NCBI RefSeq assembly: GCF_000003195.3
Contig: NC_012875.2
Span: 18,546,398-18,610,397, forward strand
DNA length: 64,000 nt
From: Sorghum bicolor
Lineage: Eukaryota > Streptophyta > Magnoliopsida > Poales > Poaceae
Direction: 5' to 3'
Part shown: piece after piece, positions 1-10,829 of the stretch
How the letters are laid out: the number at the start of each line of letters is the position of its first letter
How positions within the stretch are numbered: position 1 is the stretch's first letter
Translations under genes and position numbers: made by a program
Notes under the pieces: generated by a model
What the model saw: the letters and a program-made list of their open reading frames with translations, nothing else
Databases searched by the model: none
What the model was told of the DNA's origin: nothing

Positions 1-558
1 AGACCACTGCCCACCACTGAGGTTATCAAGCTGACAGAACATTGCAGTGCGGCCATCCTCAATAAACTACCATGGAAGAAGGACCCCGGATGTCCCACCA
101 TTGATTGCTCAAGCGGAAACCAATACTTTAGCAATGCACTTTGTGACCTCGGAGCAAGTGTCAGTGTGATGCCAGTATCAGTCTACAAGAAGCTTGAACA
201 TACGACCCTAGAACCAACATCAATGTGCCTGCAACTAGCAGACCAATCAGTTCGACACCTAATAGGCATCGCTGAAAACGTCCCAGTCAAGATGAGAGAT
301 TTCCTTGTGCCAATAGACTTCATGGTACTAGACATGACTCCCGACTCAAAAGTGTCTATCATCCTTGGAAGGCCATTTCTGAGCATTGCCAATGCCCACA
401 TCGATGTTGGAAAGGGAGAAATCAAGTTCAACATAAACGGACAAGAAGAACACTTCACATTCAAGCCCAGACCAGAGAGAGACTCTACAGTGAAGGAAGT
501 TCATGAAGAAGAACCACTGGAGACACCATCTCTAGAGGAAGGTAATTCAGAAGATTAA
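1..558 (+). CDS. Athila-like gag-protease polyprotein, C-terminal part (element A1)
   Basis: Open in one frame from the first base to TAA at 556-558, so it is truncated by the window edge, not by mutation. A retropepsin-like aspartic protease fold is recognisable: catalytic-type motif DLGASVSVMP near 149-176, a LADQS strand, and the ILGRPFL motif near 361-381, followed by an acidic tail. In Ty3/gypsy elements this domain cuts the Gag and Pol precursors in the virus-like particle. No reverse transcriptase follows, which suggests a gag-protease-only (non-autonomous) design. The same protein is encoded on the minus strand at 2924-4881. Assignment to the Athila-like group is by gag and PBS type of that sister copy. 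Confidence 0.85.
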   Translation, partial: RPLPTTEVIKLTEHCSAAILNKLPWKKDPGCPTIDCSSGNQYFSNALCDLGASVSVMPVSVYKKLEHTTLEPTSMCLQLADQSVRHLIGIAENVPVKMRDFLVPIDFMVLDMTPDSKVSIILGRPFLSIANAHIDVGKGEIKFNINGQEEHFTFKPRPERDSTVKEVHEEEPLETPSLEEGNSED

Positions 559-1436
559 AAAGATTTGGAGGTCTAGCTTGGGGGACCTAAAAATCCCAAA
601 CCCTCGCCGGGAGGTAAATCGGTATTTATCCGCATCATTAATTCTCTCATATTTAATTCCTGCATTATCCATATTTATTCATAGCATTATTATAATAATC
701 AAAAGCCCCATATAAATAATATTTATGGTGTGTGACAACCCATATTTATTAATTATTGTGGAGGCACAAAAATATTTTCCATGATCATTTTCAATAAATT
801 TCAATTCTCATAGTTTTTTCCTGCATTATATTTAATTATAGCAACCTTCTAGAAGCATGACCCACACTCCTTGGGTCCCACATGTCATACACCACATCTT
901 GTGATCCACCAACATGTTTCCACTCACCAGCATTTTTTCCACCGTCCAACCACCAACCACTCAACATTATTCTGCGTAAGAGCTAAGCAACAGAGGGAGT
1001 GGAGAAAAGGCAGCCAGGATGGCCACCAAAGGTGGATGCCCGCCCACCTACAGAGGGCGCCCACCCTGTCCCCCCTTCAGCCTATAAAAGGCCACCTCCT
1101 GCCTCCAACATCTTCACGCAAGCATTCCAGAAAACCACGTAAGTTACAGTTTCCAGAGAAGGAGCTCTTGTAGTGAAGTGAGAAGGAGAGGGGAGAGGAA
1201 GAGAAGAGTGAAAGGGAGGTTGGTAGTCATTGGGTGAGAGAGTAAGGTTCACCTAGTAAGTAGTGATCCTGCTGTCCAGAGCGGAAGTAAAAGTTGTTTG
1301 GGGGGAGGTACTGCCAAATTAAAACTTGTCTTGACGACTAACCCCTGGACTACTAACATTTCGGACAGCTCACCACTAACATTTTTCTCTCTCACATTTT
1401 CCACTAGTTGTGTTTGTGTCAACTTTTGTCGGTAGG
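559..1436 (+). other. Spacer between gag-protease and ORF2, with promoter-like block
   Basis: No convincing ORF. The first ~280 bases (around ACCCATA...TGTGGAGGCA) resemble the start of the 3' UTR of element B near 24690-24750, so this is element sequence and not a random insertion. Further on are GC-rich blocks GCCCGCCC (1038-1045) and GGGCGCCCACCC (1055-1066) and a TATA motif TATAAAAG at 1083-1090. This resembles the promoter layout in the LTRs of this window. The whole spacer is repeated in reverse at 2031-2920. Confidence 0.6.
1083..1090 (+). promoter_or_regulatory. TATA box, candidate internal promoter for ORF2
   Basis: TATAAAAG sits about 350 bases upstream of the ORF2 start and just after GC-rich GGGCGCCC-type blocks. 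The inverted copy keeps an equivalent TATAAATT on the minus strand at 2377-2384, which supports the site. Activity is inferred. Confidence 0.45.
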
Positions 1437-1753
1437 ATGATGAAGAAGGTGAAGAACGCAGGCAAGTCCCTCAAGAACATATGTACGAGGAGTTCGTCCC
1501 GACACTCCTCGCACCAATCAGTGATGAGCGTCGACCCGACGCCCCCGCAAGCTCCGTCATCTTCATCTGATCAGCATGTCAAAGTCCTTCTCAAGATAGG
1601 AGACCTTGGACTGAAGACCCGAAGGGAAAAGGAGTCTACCAGCAACTAAAGAACAAAGATTTCATTCACACCCCTACTCTTGATCCAATCTTGCTACAAG
1701 AAGCAGGTATGGATACTGAATTCGACTTAATTTCCAGATGTTAGGTGGACAAA
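1437..1753 (+). pseudogene. ORF2 N-terminal fragment of element A1
   Basis: Starts at ATG 1437 with a basic, serine-rich segment (MMKKVKNAGKSLKN). Compared with the minus-strand sister copy there is one extra base near 1581, which throws the frame into an early stop at 1647-1649. Reading past that shift, coding potential continues with KDFIHTPTLDPILLQEAG, a pattern I associate with second or env-like ORFs of Athila-type elements. The gap at 1754 cuts it off. The C-terminal part probably reappears at 6714-7194. No function can be assigned. Confidence 0.55.
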
Positions 1754-1861
1754 NNNNNNNNNNNNNNNNNNNNNNNNNNNNNNNNNNNNNNNNNNNNNNN
1801 NNNNNNNNNNNNNNNNNNNNNNNNNNNNNNNNNNNNNNNNNNNNNNNNNNNNNNNNNNNNN
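1754..1861. other. Assembly gap (108 N) at the centre of an inverted repeat
   Basis: Run of N between two inverted ORF2 copies. Structural reasoning suggests it hides the remaining ORF2, 3' UTR and 3' LTR of the inserted copy A2, so the true missing length is probably kilobases and not 108 bases. Confidence 0.9.
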
Positions 1862-2030
1862 AGTCCGTCCCACCTGAGAAGGACTTGACTTGCTGATCAG
1901 ATGAAGATGATAGAGCTTGTGTGGGTGTTGGGTCAACGCTCATCTCTGACGGGTGTGAGGAGTGTCGGGATGAACTCCTTGTACCTATGTTCTTGAGAGC
2001 CTTCCCTGCGTTCTTCACCTTCTTGAACAT
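1862..2030 (-). pseudogene. ORF2 N-terminal fragment of inverted element A2
   Basis: Minus-strand ORF beginning at ATG 2030-2028 (MFKKVKNAGKALKNIG...) and running into the gap. It aligns with 1437 onward and lacks the extra base found there. The bases just upstream on the minus strand (TTTTGTTTACAG) look like a 3' splice site, so ORF2 may be made from a spliced message; that is inference. Confidence 0.55.
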
Positions 2031-2923
2031 CCTGTAAACAAAAGTTGGCAAAATCACAACTAGTGGAAGATGTGAGAGAAAATGTTAGTGGTCAGCTGTC
2101 CGGAATGTTAGTAGTCCAGGGGTTAGTCGTTCAAGACAAGTTTTTATTTTGGGCAGCACCTCCCCATAAACAACTGTTACTTCCGCTTTGGACAGCAGGA
2201 TCACTACTTACTAGGTGAAACTCACTCTCTCACTCAAAAACTACCAACTTCTTTCCCACTCTTCTCTTCCTCTCTACTCTCTTCTCACTTCACTACAAAA
2301 GCTCCTTCTCTGGAAACTGAAACTTGTGTGATTTTCTAGAATGCTTGTGTGATGGAGATGGAGGCAGGAGGTGGCAATTTATAGGAGGAAGAGGGGGCAG
2401 GGCGGGCGCCCTCTATAGGTGGGCGGGCGCCCACTTGTGGTGTCCATCCTGGCTGCCCTTTCTCCACTCCCTTCTTGGCTTAACTCTTACGCAAAATAAT
2501 AGATCATGGGTGGTGGTTGGCCGGTGGAAAAGTGCTGGTGAGTGGAGTTATGTTGGTGGATGAAATAATGTGATGGGATGTATGTGAGGTGTGTGTATGA
2601 CATGAGGGACCCAAGTAGTGTGGGTCATGCTTCTAGAAGGTTGCTATAATTAAATATAATGCAGGAAAATCTATGAGAATTGAAACTTATTTGAAATGAT
2701 AATGAAAAATATTTTTGTGCCTCCACAATAATTAATAAATATGGGTTGTTACACACCATAAATATTAGTTATATGGGGCTTTTTATTATTTTAATAATGC
2801 TATGAATAAATATGACTAATGCAAGAATTAATTATGCAAGAATTAATGATACGGATAAATACCGATTTACCTCCCGGTGAGGGTTTGGGATTTTTAGGTC
2901 CCCAAGCTGGACCTCCAAATCTT
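2031..2923 (-). other. Inverted copy of the gag-protease/ORF2 spacer
   Basis: Reverse complement of 559-1436 with scattered substitutions and small indels, including the GC-rich blocks near 2401-2432. The short plus-strand ORF at 2324-2563 is a shadow of this non-coding spacer. Confidence 0.7.
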
Positions 2924-4881
2924 TTAATCTTCTGAATTTCCTTCATCCGGAGATGGTATCTCCAGTGGTTCTTCTTCATGGACTTCCTTCACTGTAGGGT
3001 CTCTCTCTGGGCTGGGTTTCAATGTGAAGTGTTCTTCTTTTCCGTTGATGTTGAACTTGATTTCTCCTTTCCCGACATCAATGTGGGCATTGGCGGTGCT
3101 CAGAAATGGCCTTCCAAGGATGATGGACACTTTTGAGTCAGGACTCATGTCCAGTACCACGAAGTCTACTGGCACGAGGAAATCTCTGATCTTGACTGGA
3201 ATGTTTTCAGCGATGCCCAACGGGTGTCGAACTGATTGATCCGCTAGTTGCAGGCACATTGATGTTGGTTCTAGGGTGTATGCTCAAGCTTTTTGTAGAC
3301 TGATGCAGGCATCACACTGACACTTGCTCCGAGATCACAAAGTGCATTGTTGAAGTGTTGGTTTCCGATTGAGCAATCAATAGTGGGACATCCGGGATCC
3401 TCCTTCTTTCTTGGTGGTTTATTGAGGATAGCCGCACTACATTCTTCTGTCAGCTTGATAACCTTAGTGGTGGGCAGTGGTCTCTTCTTATTAAGAATAT
3501 CTCTGATGTACTTTGCATAAGTAGGTACCAGTATGGCATCATGCAGATGTATGTTGACATATAATTTCTGAATGACCTCTACAAACTTACCAAACTGCTC
3601 ATCCGACTGCAGTCCTTTGTTTCTTCTGGGAAATGGCAAATAGTTGGTGTCGTAAAAATCTTTCCTCATTTCTCCAGTTCTTGGTGGTTGCAGCAGATCT
3701 TCTGCTTCAACTGGGCTTTCTTCTTCTATCACTGCTGGTTGCACTGGTGCTGATGTTCTTTGTTTTTCTTTTGTGTATGGTGGATCCCTGGTGGCTTTGC
3801 CTCCTCTAGTAGTTATATTCTTTACCTGCTCAATGTTAGTAGCAACAGGTAGTGCAGCAGCTAACTTTATTAATTTAAGCTCTACCCTTTTATTAAGAGT
3901 GTTTTGCTCATCAAAGGCAGTTAATAGAAAATACATTTTATTGTGTATATCTTTTAGAGATGATTCATTTGTATCTAGCCTTTGTTTAACTTCATCATTA
4001 ATTTTTGTTTGTTGAGCAATTATCTCTTTTAATGAAAGTTGCTTGAGACTGTTACCTGAATTCATACCTTTGCTATTGGGTTGACTCGAGGTAGGCTGAT
4101 ATTTGTATGCTGTCTGAATGGCCCTTTGATCTTCTTTGAACTTGGACCTTTGGTCAATCCAATGGAGCAAATTTTCCATCTTGGTTGATAATGCATTCAC
4201 TTCTTCTGGTATTTCTTCAGTTTGATGACATTGTTGAGCTTTATCTTGGAACCAGCTTTGGTTTTCTGCTATAATATCCAAAATTATCTCTGCTTTTCCA
4301 ATTGTAAGCTCCAAGAATGATCCCTTAGCAGATGCATCTAGGCACTCACGAGCCTTCTGGGTTAATCCATGGTAGAATTTCTGCATATGTAACCATTTGG
4401 CCATTCCCTGGCGAGGGCAATCTGATATGTATCCTTGAAAACTCTCCCATGCTTTTGAAATGGTTTCTGTCTTCTGCTGTTGGAAACTGACAATATTTTC
4501 TCTTAAGGCAGCTTTCTTGCCCATTGGGAAAAACTTTGATAGAAAGGCATCTGAAAGGTTCGTCCAGTTGTTGATGTTATCTTGATTAGTGTAGAACCAC
4601 TTCCTCACTTTCCCTTCTAGTGAGAATGGAAAAAGGTGAAGCAGTATGACGTCTTTGTCAACTCCGTTGATGTGGATTGTGCTTCAAATTTCTAAGAAAT
4701 TCTGCAAATTTGCACTAGCATCTTCATGTGCCTTTCCACTCAATTGTGTAGCTTGCACCAAATTGATGAGGCTTGACTTGAGCTCAAACTCGGGTACTCC
4801 TTCTTCTACTGCAAATCTTGGACCAGTTGGAATGTTCTCAAGACTTGGAGTAGAGAATTCTTGTAGGGTCTTCTGTGCCAT
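2924..4881 (-). pseudogene. Athila-like gag-protease polyprotein (element A2)
   Basis: Reads leftward from ATG 4881 (MAQKTLQEFSTPS). N-terminal Retrotrans_gag-type domain (FELKSSLINLV, KAHEDASANL, later KWFYTNQ, FLSKFFPMGKK, FHGLTQKARECLDAS-like helix), a long hydrophilic linker, then a retropepsin domain with DLGASVSVMP and ILGRPFL. No CCHC zinc knuckle is visible. There are two lesions: an in-frame TGA near 4682-4690, and a one-base deletion near 3272 relative to copy A1 that shifts the frame inside the protease. Neighbouring PBS and LTR at 5168-6713 show it is the start of an element. No RT/integrase is attached, so it would depend on partner elements. Confidence 0.8.
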
Positions 4882-5167
4882 AGCTTCCGCAATTGGTAGC
4901 TAGCTTCTTCTTTCTTTCTTGATTGCTTTGGTTCTGATGATGAAGAGTTGAATGTACCCAAAGTCAATCCTGATATACCCTGTATAAAAATATAAATATA
5001 GAAAAACAACAGGCTGAACCTGCCAAAGTAGAGGTGCCTTGTTATGATTTCTCACTTAGTAGCTATTTTATGCAATTATTTCTCCACAGTCTAGTCTAAT
5101 ATTTAATATGAATAACCTTGACTGATTTCCTAACTTTCCTTACTGTTCCTATGTATTACCCTTTTGT
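4882..5167 (-). other. Leader between PBS and gag of element A2
   Basis: AT-rich untranslated leader of the minus-strand element, corresponding to 21745-21878 of element B. No conserved ORF seen. Confidence 0.5.
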
Positions 5168-5185
5168 TCCCCGGCAACGGCGCCA
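5168..5185 (-). other. Primer-binding site, tRNA-Asp type
   Basis: On the minus strand the sequence is TGGCGCCGTTGCCGGGGA, complementary to the 3' end of plant tRNA-Asp. It is identical to the PBS of element B (21727-21744) and lies 8 bases inside the LTR. This PBS type is common in Athila-like elements. Confidence 0.85.
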
Positions 5186-5193
5186 GAAATGCT

Positions 5194-6713
5194 TGTTGAC
5201 ACTAGCTAACACCACTTGAATACTAGGTTGTCATCCCCAACATGATGCCAGAGTGTACAAAGGTATTTATAAATATGGAGGCTCTCTAGAAAATAATCTA
5301 TTCTATCCGCAAGCGCATAGATAAAACACCTCATTGTAGAATTTGACCAGGATAAGTATTCTAGGTATCGTTATTTATAATTTTGCTTAAGAGAACAAAA
5401 GGGATGAAATTAAAATAAGGACAAAATCTATCAAGGCATAGACTAGAGATAAACTTGCAAGAACATGATTACTAATGAGAAACTCGTCACACAGTCACTT
5501 ACTTTGGCAGGGGGTAAACCATAAAGATAACGATAATGAATTATAAGTTCATGGGTAAATAACACAGAGATTAGAAAATAGACTACTCCTCATATATGTA
5601 GGTGACGTCGGATTAGCTACAGAATGGATTCGAAGTTATCTACTATCTACTAAGTCACAATCTACTCTAGTTATCTACAAGATCATGTATAGCATAAAAG
5701 ACTCTTCATTCATGTATAAGGAACATTGCTAAAGTAAATCAGAACATCGTAATACTTACTCCGCAATACAAATTCTACCTGTCCTATCGATGGAGGGTGG
5801 ACTATATAAGAATCAACGAAGCTGTCACTATCGCGAACTACCACACGACCCGGCCAATAGGATACATTTGCAGGTAAATAACATCTAAGCACCATGCCCA
5901 CATGTGATCTACCACTTAACTCCCTCGAGTCAAGAGCTAAGCGCTTTGCAAACTTATACATAAACTCTTTATCAATCATAACTATATAAAATATAGAATT
6001 AGAGCAAACTAAGAGCATAATAAATAGAGACATAATGTAATTAGGACAAAGTATTAGACAAAGATATGAATAATACCAATCTTTATTACCGAAGATCCGA
6101 ATCTAGAGCATAGTGCTCTACTTCTCTAATTGCTATCTAATCAAAACTCTAAACTTAATGGATTAGGGAGTAGCTAATTCTAATTCTCTGTGGGAGAGAA
6201 GCTCTAAACCCTAACTTTGATGGCTACCTCTGATAATGATTTCTCCTCTTCTCTTCTCTCCCCCAGGGGTGGAGAGGCCTTGGTTATATAGTCCTTTCAA
6301 GTGAATTTGGGCCGTCGGATCAAACCGACATTGATCGCACGGTTTTCCTTGATCCTTTAGGTCGGTGGAGCACGATCCAAGAGTTTGGTTCGGATTGGCC
6401 CCGAGACCTGGGTGGGTGCCCAAGGCGGGAGGGCGGGCGCCCTGCCCCCGAGCCCGTCCGGTCTCCCGTTCATTCCCGTGGCTTCTAGACTCTTCTAGAT
6501 TGAGGAAAATTGCACGGCACGTAATTATCTCGTTGTAAACATGACATGTGGGCCTTCTCTCCATATTTTCTGATAACCCCCTTGCAGAAATAGATAAACA
6601 CCAAAGCTCGTGGAATTCTGTCAGATAAAACCCTAATTCTAGATGTTTGGTGCATATTGATCCTTTTCCATGTTTAATTGATGGTTAATTTTAGTACTTA
6701 AGGACCGTCAACA
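5194..6713 (-). repeat. 5' LTR of inverted element A2 (1520 bp)
   Basis: Bounded by TG...CA: on the minus strand it runs TGTTGACGGTCC (6713 side) to AGTGTCAACA (5194 side). It is homologous to the plus-strand LTR at 8743-10340. Contains a TATATAA promoter motif on the minus strand near 6282, a GGGCGCCC-type GC block near 6430-6450, and the R/U5 block ending in the GCGCTTGCGGAT motif near 5310. The flank at 6714-6718 (CCTGG) would be one half of the target-site duplication; the other half is lost or in the gap. ORFs inside it are shadows. Confidence 0.85.
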
Positions 6714-7194
6714 CCTGGTATGGAGCTGATCCTGGGCTAGAGGAAGCAGCACACCTGCATTATTGCGACTACAACCCCCGAGTCCTTCGGGACCCATGGG
6801 TTCGACATGCTCAACCACAAGAGCCAACACAGGAGACGTGGCCGAAGGGCCAAGATCACTAGTGGACAAAGCCGCCTTTCCATACAGGCAGGCACTCCAC
6901 TGATCCATATGGAGCTTCAGGGTCTAGATCCCAGCCCCAATTTGATGCAGGACGGTACTCCGACGCCTCTTATGCTTTCACGAACGACTACTACCAAGAG
7001 GGCGGCGCCTTCTTCACCCGTACTGACAACACCCTCCTCGACATCCAGAATATGCAAATAGAACATGGACGACTCCTGGAACAGCAACAAAAGTGGAACC
7101 AGAACCACGCCACTGCAGTACAAGAACTGAGGCAAGACACCACAACAATGAACGACAACATCACCACCATGATGCGATTCTGGAACATTGGGTA
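6714..7194 (+). pseudogene. ORF2 C-terminal fragment of element A1
   Basis: Open on the plus strand from the LTR boundary to TAA at 7192-7194, apart from one in-frame TAG near 6861. It reads as a hydrophilic Gln/Asn-rich region, then a helical segment (NMQIEHGRLLEQQQKWNQNH) and the terminus MMRFWNIG. Orientation, order and the 3' UTR and LTR that follow make it the end of the ORF begun at 1437, split by insertion of A2. Function unknown; the helical part could form a coiled coil. Confidence 0.55.
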
Positions 7195-8742
7195 AGACCA
7201 ACAACCACATCCAGCTTGGGGGAGTTCCTCCCCATTTTATCAAGTAAGTTTTTATTTGCTCTTCTTATTTATTCTTTTATATTTTAGTGTTTTATTTATC
7301 TTAATAAAAAACTTAGAAAACTCAATAAATATTTTCTTGCTTTAATTTACTGCATTCTATAAACATGAAAACAAAATAAAAAGAGTGTGTAGATAATTGT
7401 GCTTTATTTTCCCTGCTAAGTGTTAATCTCTAGAAAAATAAAAGACCAAAAAGATGCATGATGGAAATGATGAAGAGTTGCTCTGTTTGCTTACTTTCAA
7501 GTACCTAGCTTTTATATTAAAGTTCTTCCAGGAATTACTAAAACTAAAATTTACTATCTAAGGGAAGCATGAACCTAAAACCAAAGTCTAGGTAAGAGAA
7601 GGACTTGATATAAAGTTTGAGCTACTGTTTATCTTGTTCCTACTACACTAAGTTCTGGAGATTTATTTTGAAAACATGCAAATCACATGATGAGTTCCTA
7701 GCATGACAAAATTCTTACCACAGCCATATGATATAATTTCTACTACTTATATTTACATTGAGTTTGATCGAGCAGTGTAGACCCTTAGGACTTTTCATGT
7801 GGTTAAATTAAGATATTCACTTGCACACATCCACTACACCATCCACCACCATTCATTAAAATTGCTAAAAATGTTGTCACTCGTTGTCCCAAGTATTGTT
7901 ATTCTCTCTCTCCAAGAAGATTCAATGCAGAAGATTCATGGGTTATGCAAAAATATGCGAGGAAATAAAAAGGGGCAAGTGCCTGGAACCTCGAAAAAGA
8001 AAGAAAAGAGTGAGACGAGAGGTAAAAATGGACAAGTGTCTGGAGTAGAATTAGGGGTACAAAGGTGCCCACCTGAGTGGAAAAATGGACAAGTGTCCGA
8101 CAGTAGAATTAGGGGTATCTACTACCCACCTGAAAAAAAAAGAAAAGAAAAAGATAGCCCACGTTCTCCCAAAGCAAAGATCAAAGAAGAGGAGAGATAG
8201 CAAGATGAGGAGCAATGAGGAGTAAGTTTTATCGTCACTTATATATTTTCACCATTACTATCATTTACTCCACCACACATGCACATCTTGATTTAATTAT
8301 ATGCTGAGTTCCTTAGGATCCATGGCTCGATTAGACAACATATATATGAGCTGTTTTTCACACCTATGAGCTCCACATAAACATTCTCTTAGTTATAGGT
8401 AAGTGACACTTTTGGTAAGGATCCACAAATACCATATATAGAGAGACTTGAGATAATCATTGCTGGGAACTCTGAGTTTTATTTTTTAAAAACTTATGCA
8501 AAACTCCAGAACAAAGGTGAAGTATAGATAGGAGGAATAGTGCTTGACTTAATTATTTTGTCTTTCGATTACTTAAGGCTTAAGTGCAGGTACTAAGCTC
8601 CATGACACTTCACTCTAATCTGGGAAAATTTTATATGAAAGCATGTGTGCCTATCAGGAATGAAAACATCGAAGCAACTCCTGATCCATCTAAGTTTAGC
8701 TGTTTGCTCAGGGACGAGCAAAGGGGTAAGTTTGGGGGAGTT
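7195..8742 (+). other. 3' UTR of element A1 with conserved hairpins
   Basis: About 1.5 kb without a gene. It opens with AGCTTGGGGGAG (7211-7222) and ends in the polypurine tract before the LTR (TTTGGGGGAG, 8731-8740). At 7973-8127 it holds a series of short inverted repeats shared with element B (25844-25939) and B' (49380-49473). The plus ORF at 7799-8200 is an incidental reading frame across these hairpins. Confidence 0.6.
7973..8127 (+). other. Hairpin cluster in A1 3' UTR
   Basis: Short stems in order: GGGC-AAGT-GCCT (7973-7984), GGAC-AAGT-GTCT (8030-8041), GGGTAC-AAAG-GTGCCC (8055-8070), GGAC-AAGT-GTCC (8087-8098), GGGTA-TCTAC-TACCC (8113-8127). The last two repeat the previous pair as a local duplication. 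Stems survive loop changes and G-T wobble changes compared with element B, which favours an RNA structure. Confidence 0.5.
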
Positions 8743-10340
8743 TGTTGACGGTCTTTAAGTACTAAATTTAACCATCAACTAAACATGGAAAAGGATCAAT
8801 ATGCACCAAACACTTATAATTAGGGTTTTATCTGATAGAATTCCACGAGCTTTGGTGTTTGTCTATTTCTACAAAGGGTTATTAGGAAATATGGAGAGAA
8901 GGCTCACATGTTAGGCTTACAACGAGATAATTACGTGCCGCGCAATTTTCCTTAATCTAGAAGAGTCCAGAAGCCACACGAAGGAACAGGAGGCCGATCG
9001 GGCCCGGGGGCAGGGCGCCCGCCCTGCTCTGGTGGCCAATCAGAGCAGGTCTCGCGGATCATGCTCCACCGCCTTTAATCTTCAAGAATAACCTTGCGAT
9101 TTATGTCGGTTTGATCCGACAGCCCACGTTCACTTGAGGGGGTTATATAAGCAAGGCCGCTCCACCCCAGGGGAGGAGGAGAAATCATTATCAGAGGAAG
9201 CCATCAAAGTTAGGGTTTAGGAATTTCTCTCCCACAGAGAATTAGAATTAGCTACTCCGAGTTCCTTCAAGTTCTATAGGATTGATTAGGCAAAATTAGA
9301 GAAGTAGAGCCTAGCGCTCTGGATTTCGGATCTTTGTTAATAAAGATTGGTATTATTTCATATCTTTCTCTACTACTTTATTCTAATTGCATTATGTGTC
9401 TATTTATTATGTTCTTAGTTTGCTCTAGTTCTATATTTGATATAGTTATGATTGATAATGAGTTTATGTATAAGTTTGCAAAGCGCTTAGCTCTTGACGC
9501 GCAGGAGTTAAGTGGTAGATCACATGTGGGCATGGTGCTTAGATGTTATATACCTGCAAATGTATCCTATTGGTCGGGTCGTGTTGTAGTTCGCGATGGT
9601 GACAGCTTCGTTGATTCTTATGCAGGAGTTAAGTGGTAGATCACATGTGGGCATGGTGCTTAGATGATATATACCTGCAAATGTATCCTATTGGTCGGGT
9701 CGGGTTGTAATTCGCGATGGAGACAGCTTCGTTGATTCTTATAAAGTCCACCCTCCGTTGATAGGACAGGCACAATTTGTATTGCGGAGTATGTCTAGCG
9801 ATGTTCTGATTTACTTTAGCAATGTTCCTTATACATGAATGAAGAGTCTTTTATGCTATAGATGATCTTATGGATAACTAGAGTAGATTGTGACTTAGCA
9901 GATAGTAGATAACTCAGAATCCATTCTCTAGCTAATCCAACGTCACCTTACATATATGAGGAGTTGTCTATTTTCTAATCGATTTGTTATTTACCCATGA
10001 GCTTATATTTCATTATCATTATTATTATGGCTTACCCCCTGCCAGAGTAAGTGACTGTGTGACGAGTTTCGCATTAGTAATCATGTTCTTGCAAGTTTAT
10101 CTCTAGTCTATGCCTTGATAGGTTTATTTACCTCCACCGTTCTCTTAAGCAAAATAATAAATAACGATATCTGGAATACTTTCCTGGTGAAATGCTACAA
10201 TGAGGTATTTTATCTGTGCGCTTGCGGATAGAATAGGTTATTTTATAGAGAGCCTTTACATTCATAAATATCTTTGTACACTCTGGCACCATGCTGGGGA
10301 TGACAACCTAGTATCCAAGTGGTGTTAGTAAGTGTCAACA
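8743..10340 (+). repeat. 3' LTR of element A1 (1598 bp)
   Basis: TGTTGACGG...GTGTCAACA, preceded by a polypurine tract (8731-8740). TATATAA at 9144-9150, GGGCGCCCGCCC at 9014-9025. Contains an internal 121-bp tandem duplication (9501-9742). Flanking bases 10341-10345 (CCGGC) should match the other end of the element, which lies left of the window. Confidence 0.85.
9501..9742 (+). repeat. 121-bp tandem duplication inside LTR
   Basis: The segment starting GCAGGAGTTAAGTGG at 9501 recurs at 9622 with a few substitutions. The inverted LTR at 5194-6713 has only one copy, so the duplication is specific to this LTR. Confidence 0.85.
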
Positions 10341-10345
10341 CCGGC

Positions 10346-10588
10346 TGACACCTTCACGGTGGCCTCCTTCTTGGCTGATGGTCCCTTGAGAAGTAGGGGC
10401 TGCGGCGGTGCGGTGAGAACTGGTTGAGCATGGTAGGATTGTGTGGAGCTGCGCTGGTGTGATGGCATGGCTGCTAGCTATCGCTCTGTGTTGGCCGGGA
10501 CGAGAGCATAGGCGTCGGGGTCTTCCTTGGGCTTCTTGTTGAGGTCGAATGGGACGACCTCCCAGTCGTCGTGGAACTCGTCGGCCAT
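10346..10588 (-). pseudogene. N-terminal part of an unidentified retroelement ORF
   Basis: From ATG 10588 on the minus strand: MADEFHDDWEVVPFDLNKKP, then a proline/alanine/lysine-rich stretch, with an in-frame stop near 10477. It is cut by the LTR ending at 10340. It looks like the start of a retrotransposon ORF into which element A1 inserted. I do not recognise a domain. The leader 10589-10829 holds nothing I can name. Confidence 0.35.
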
Positions 10589-10829
10589 TGGAGCAGCGAG
10601 GGACTAAGCAAACTATAATTGAAGAAGGAGAGAAGGCTTGAATAAATTGGTGTTGAAAACTGACATCAGGGGTCTGTTTATATAGGGGTCAAAAGGTGAC
10701 TCTAGGGTTTGCTCGGGCTACTCCCGCCGCCATGTGTGCGAAACATTCCATCCGCGTGATTATTTAGTTTACCATAAATGGGTTTATCGCGACGGAGGAA
10801 ATCGGGACTGAGAGGAGGCAGGGGCTGGC

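Noticed and set aside
727..760. TGTGTGACAACCC as the start of an inserted chromoviral LTR
   Set aside because: The stretch aligns with the 3' UTR of element B near 24690-24750, so it is element body; no polypurine tract precedes it.
1..3500. A foldback transposon or functional palindrome
   Set aside because: The arms are ordinary retroelement coding and spacer sequence, with LTR and PBS at only one end and an assembly gap at the centre; nested insertion explains it.
6807..7243. Overlapping ORFs on both strands (6807-7061 plus, 6917-7243 minus)
   Set aside because: Shadows of the ORF2 C-terminal frame that reads through 6714-7194.
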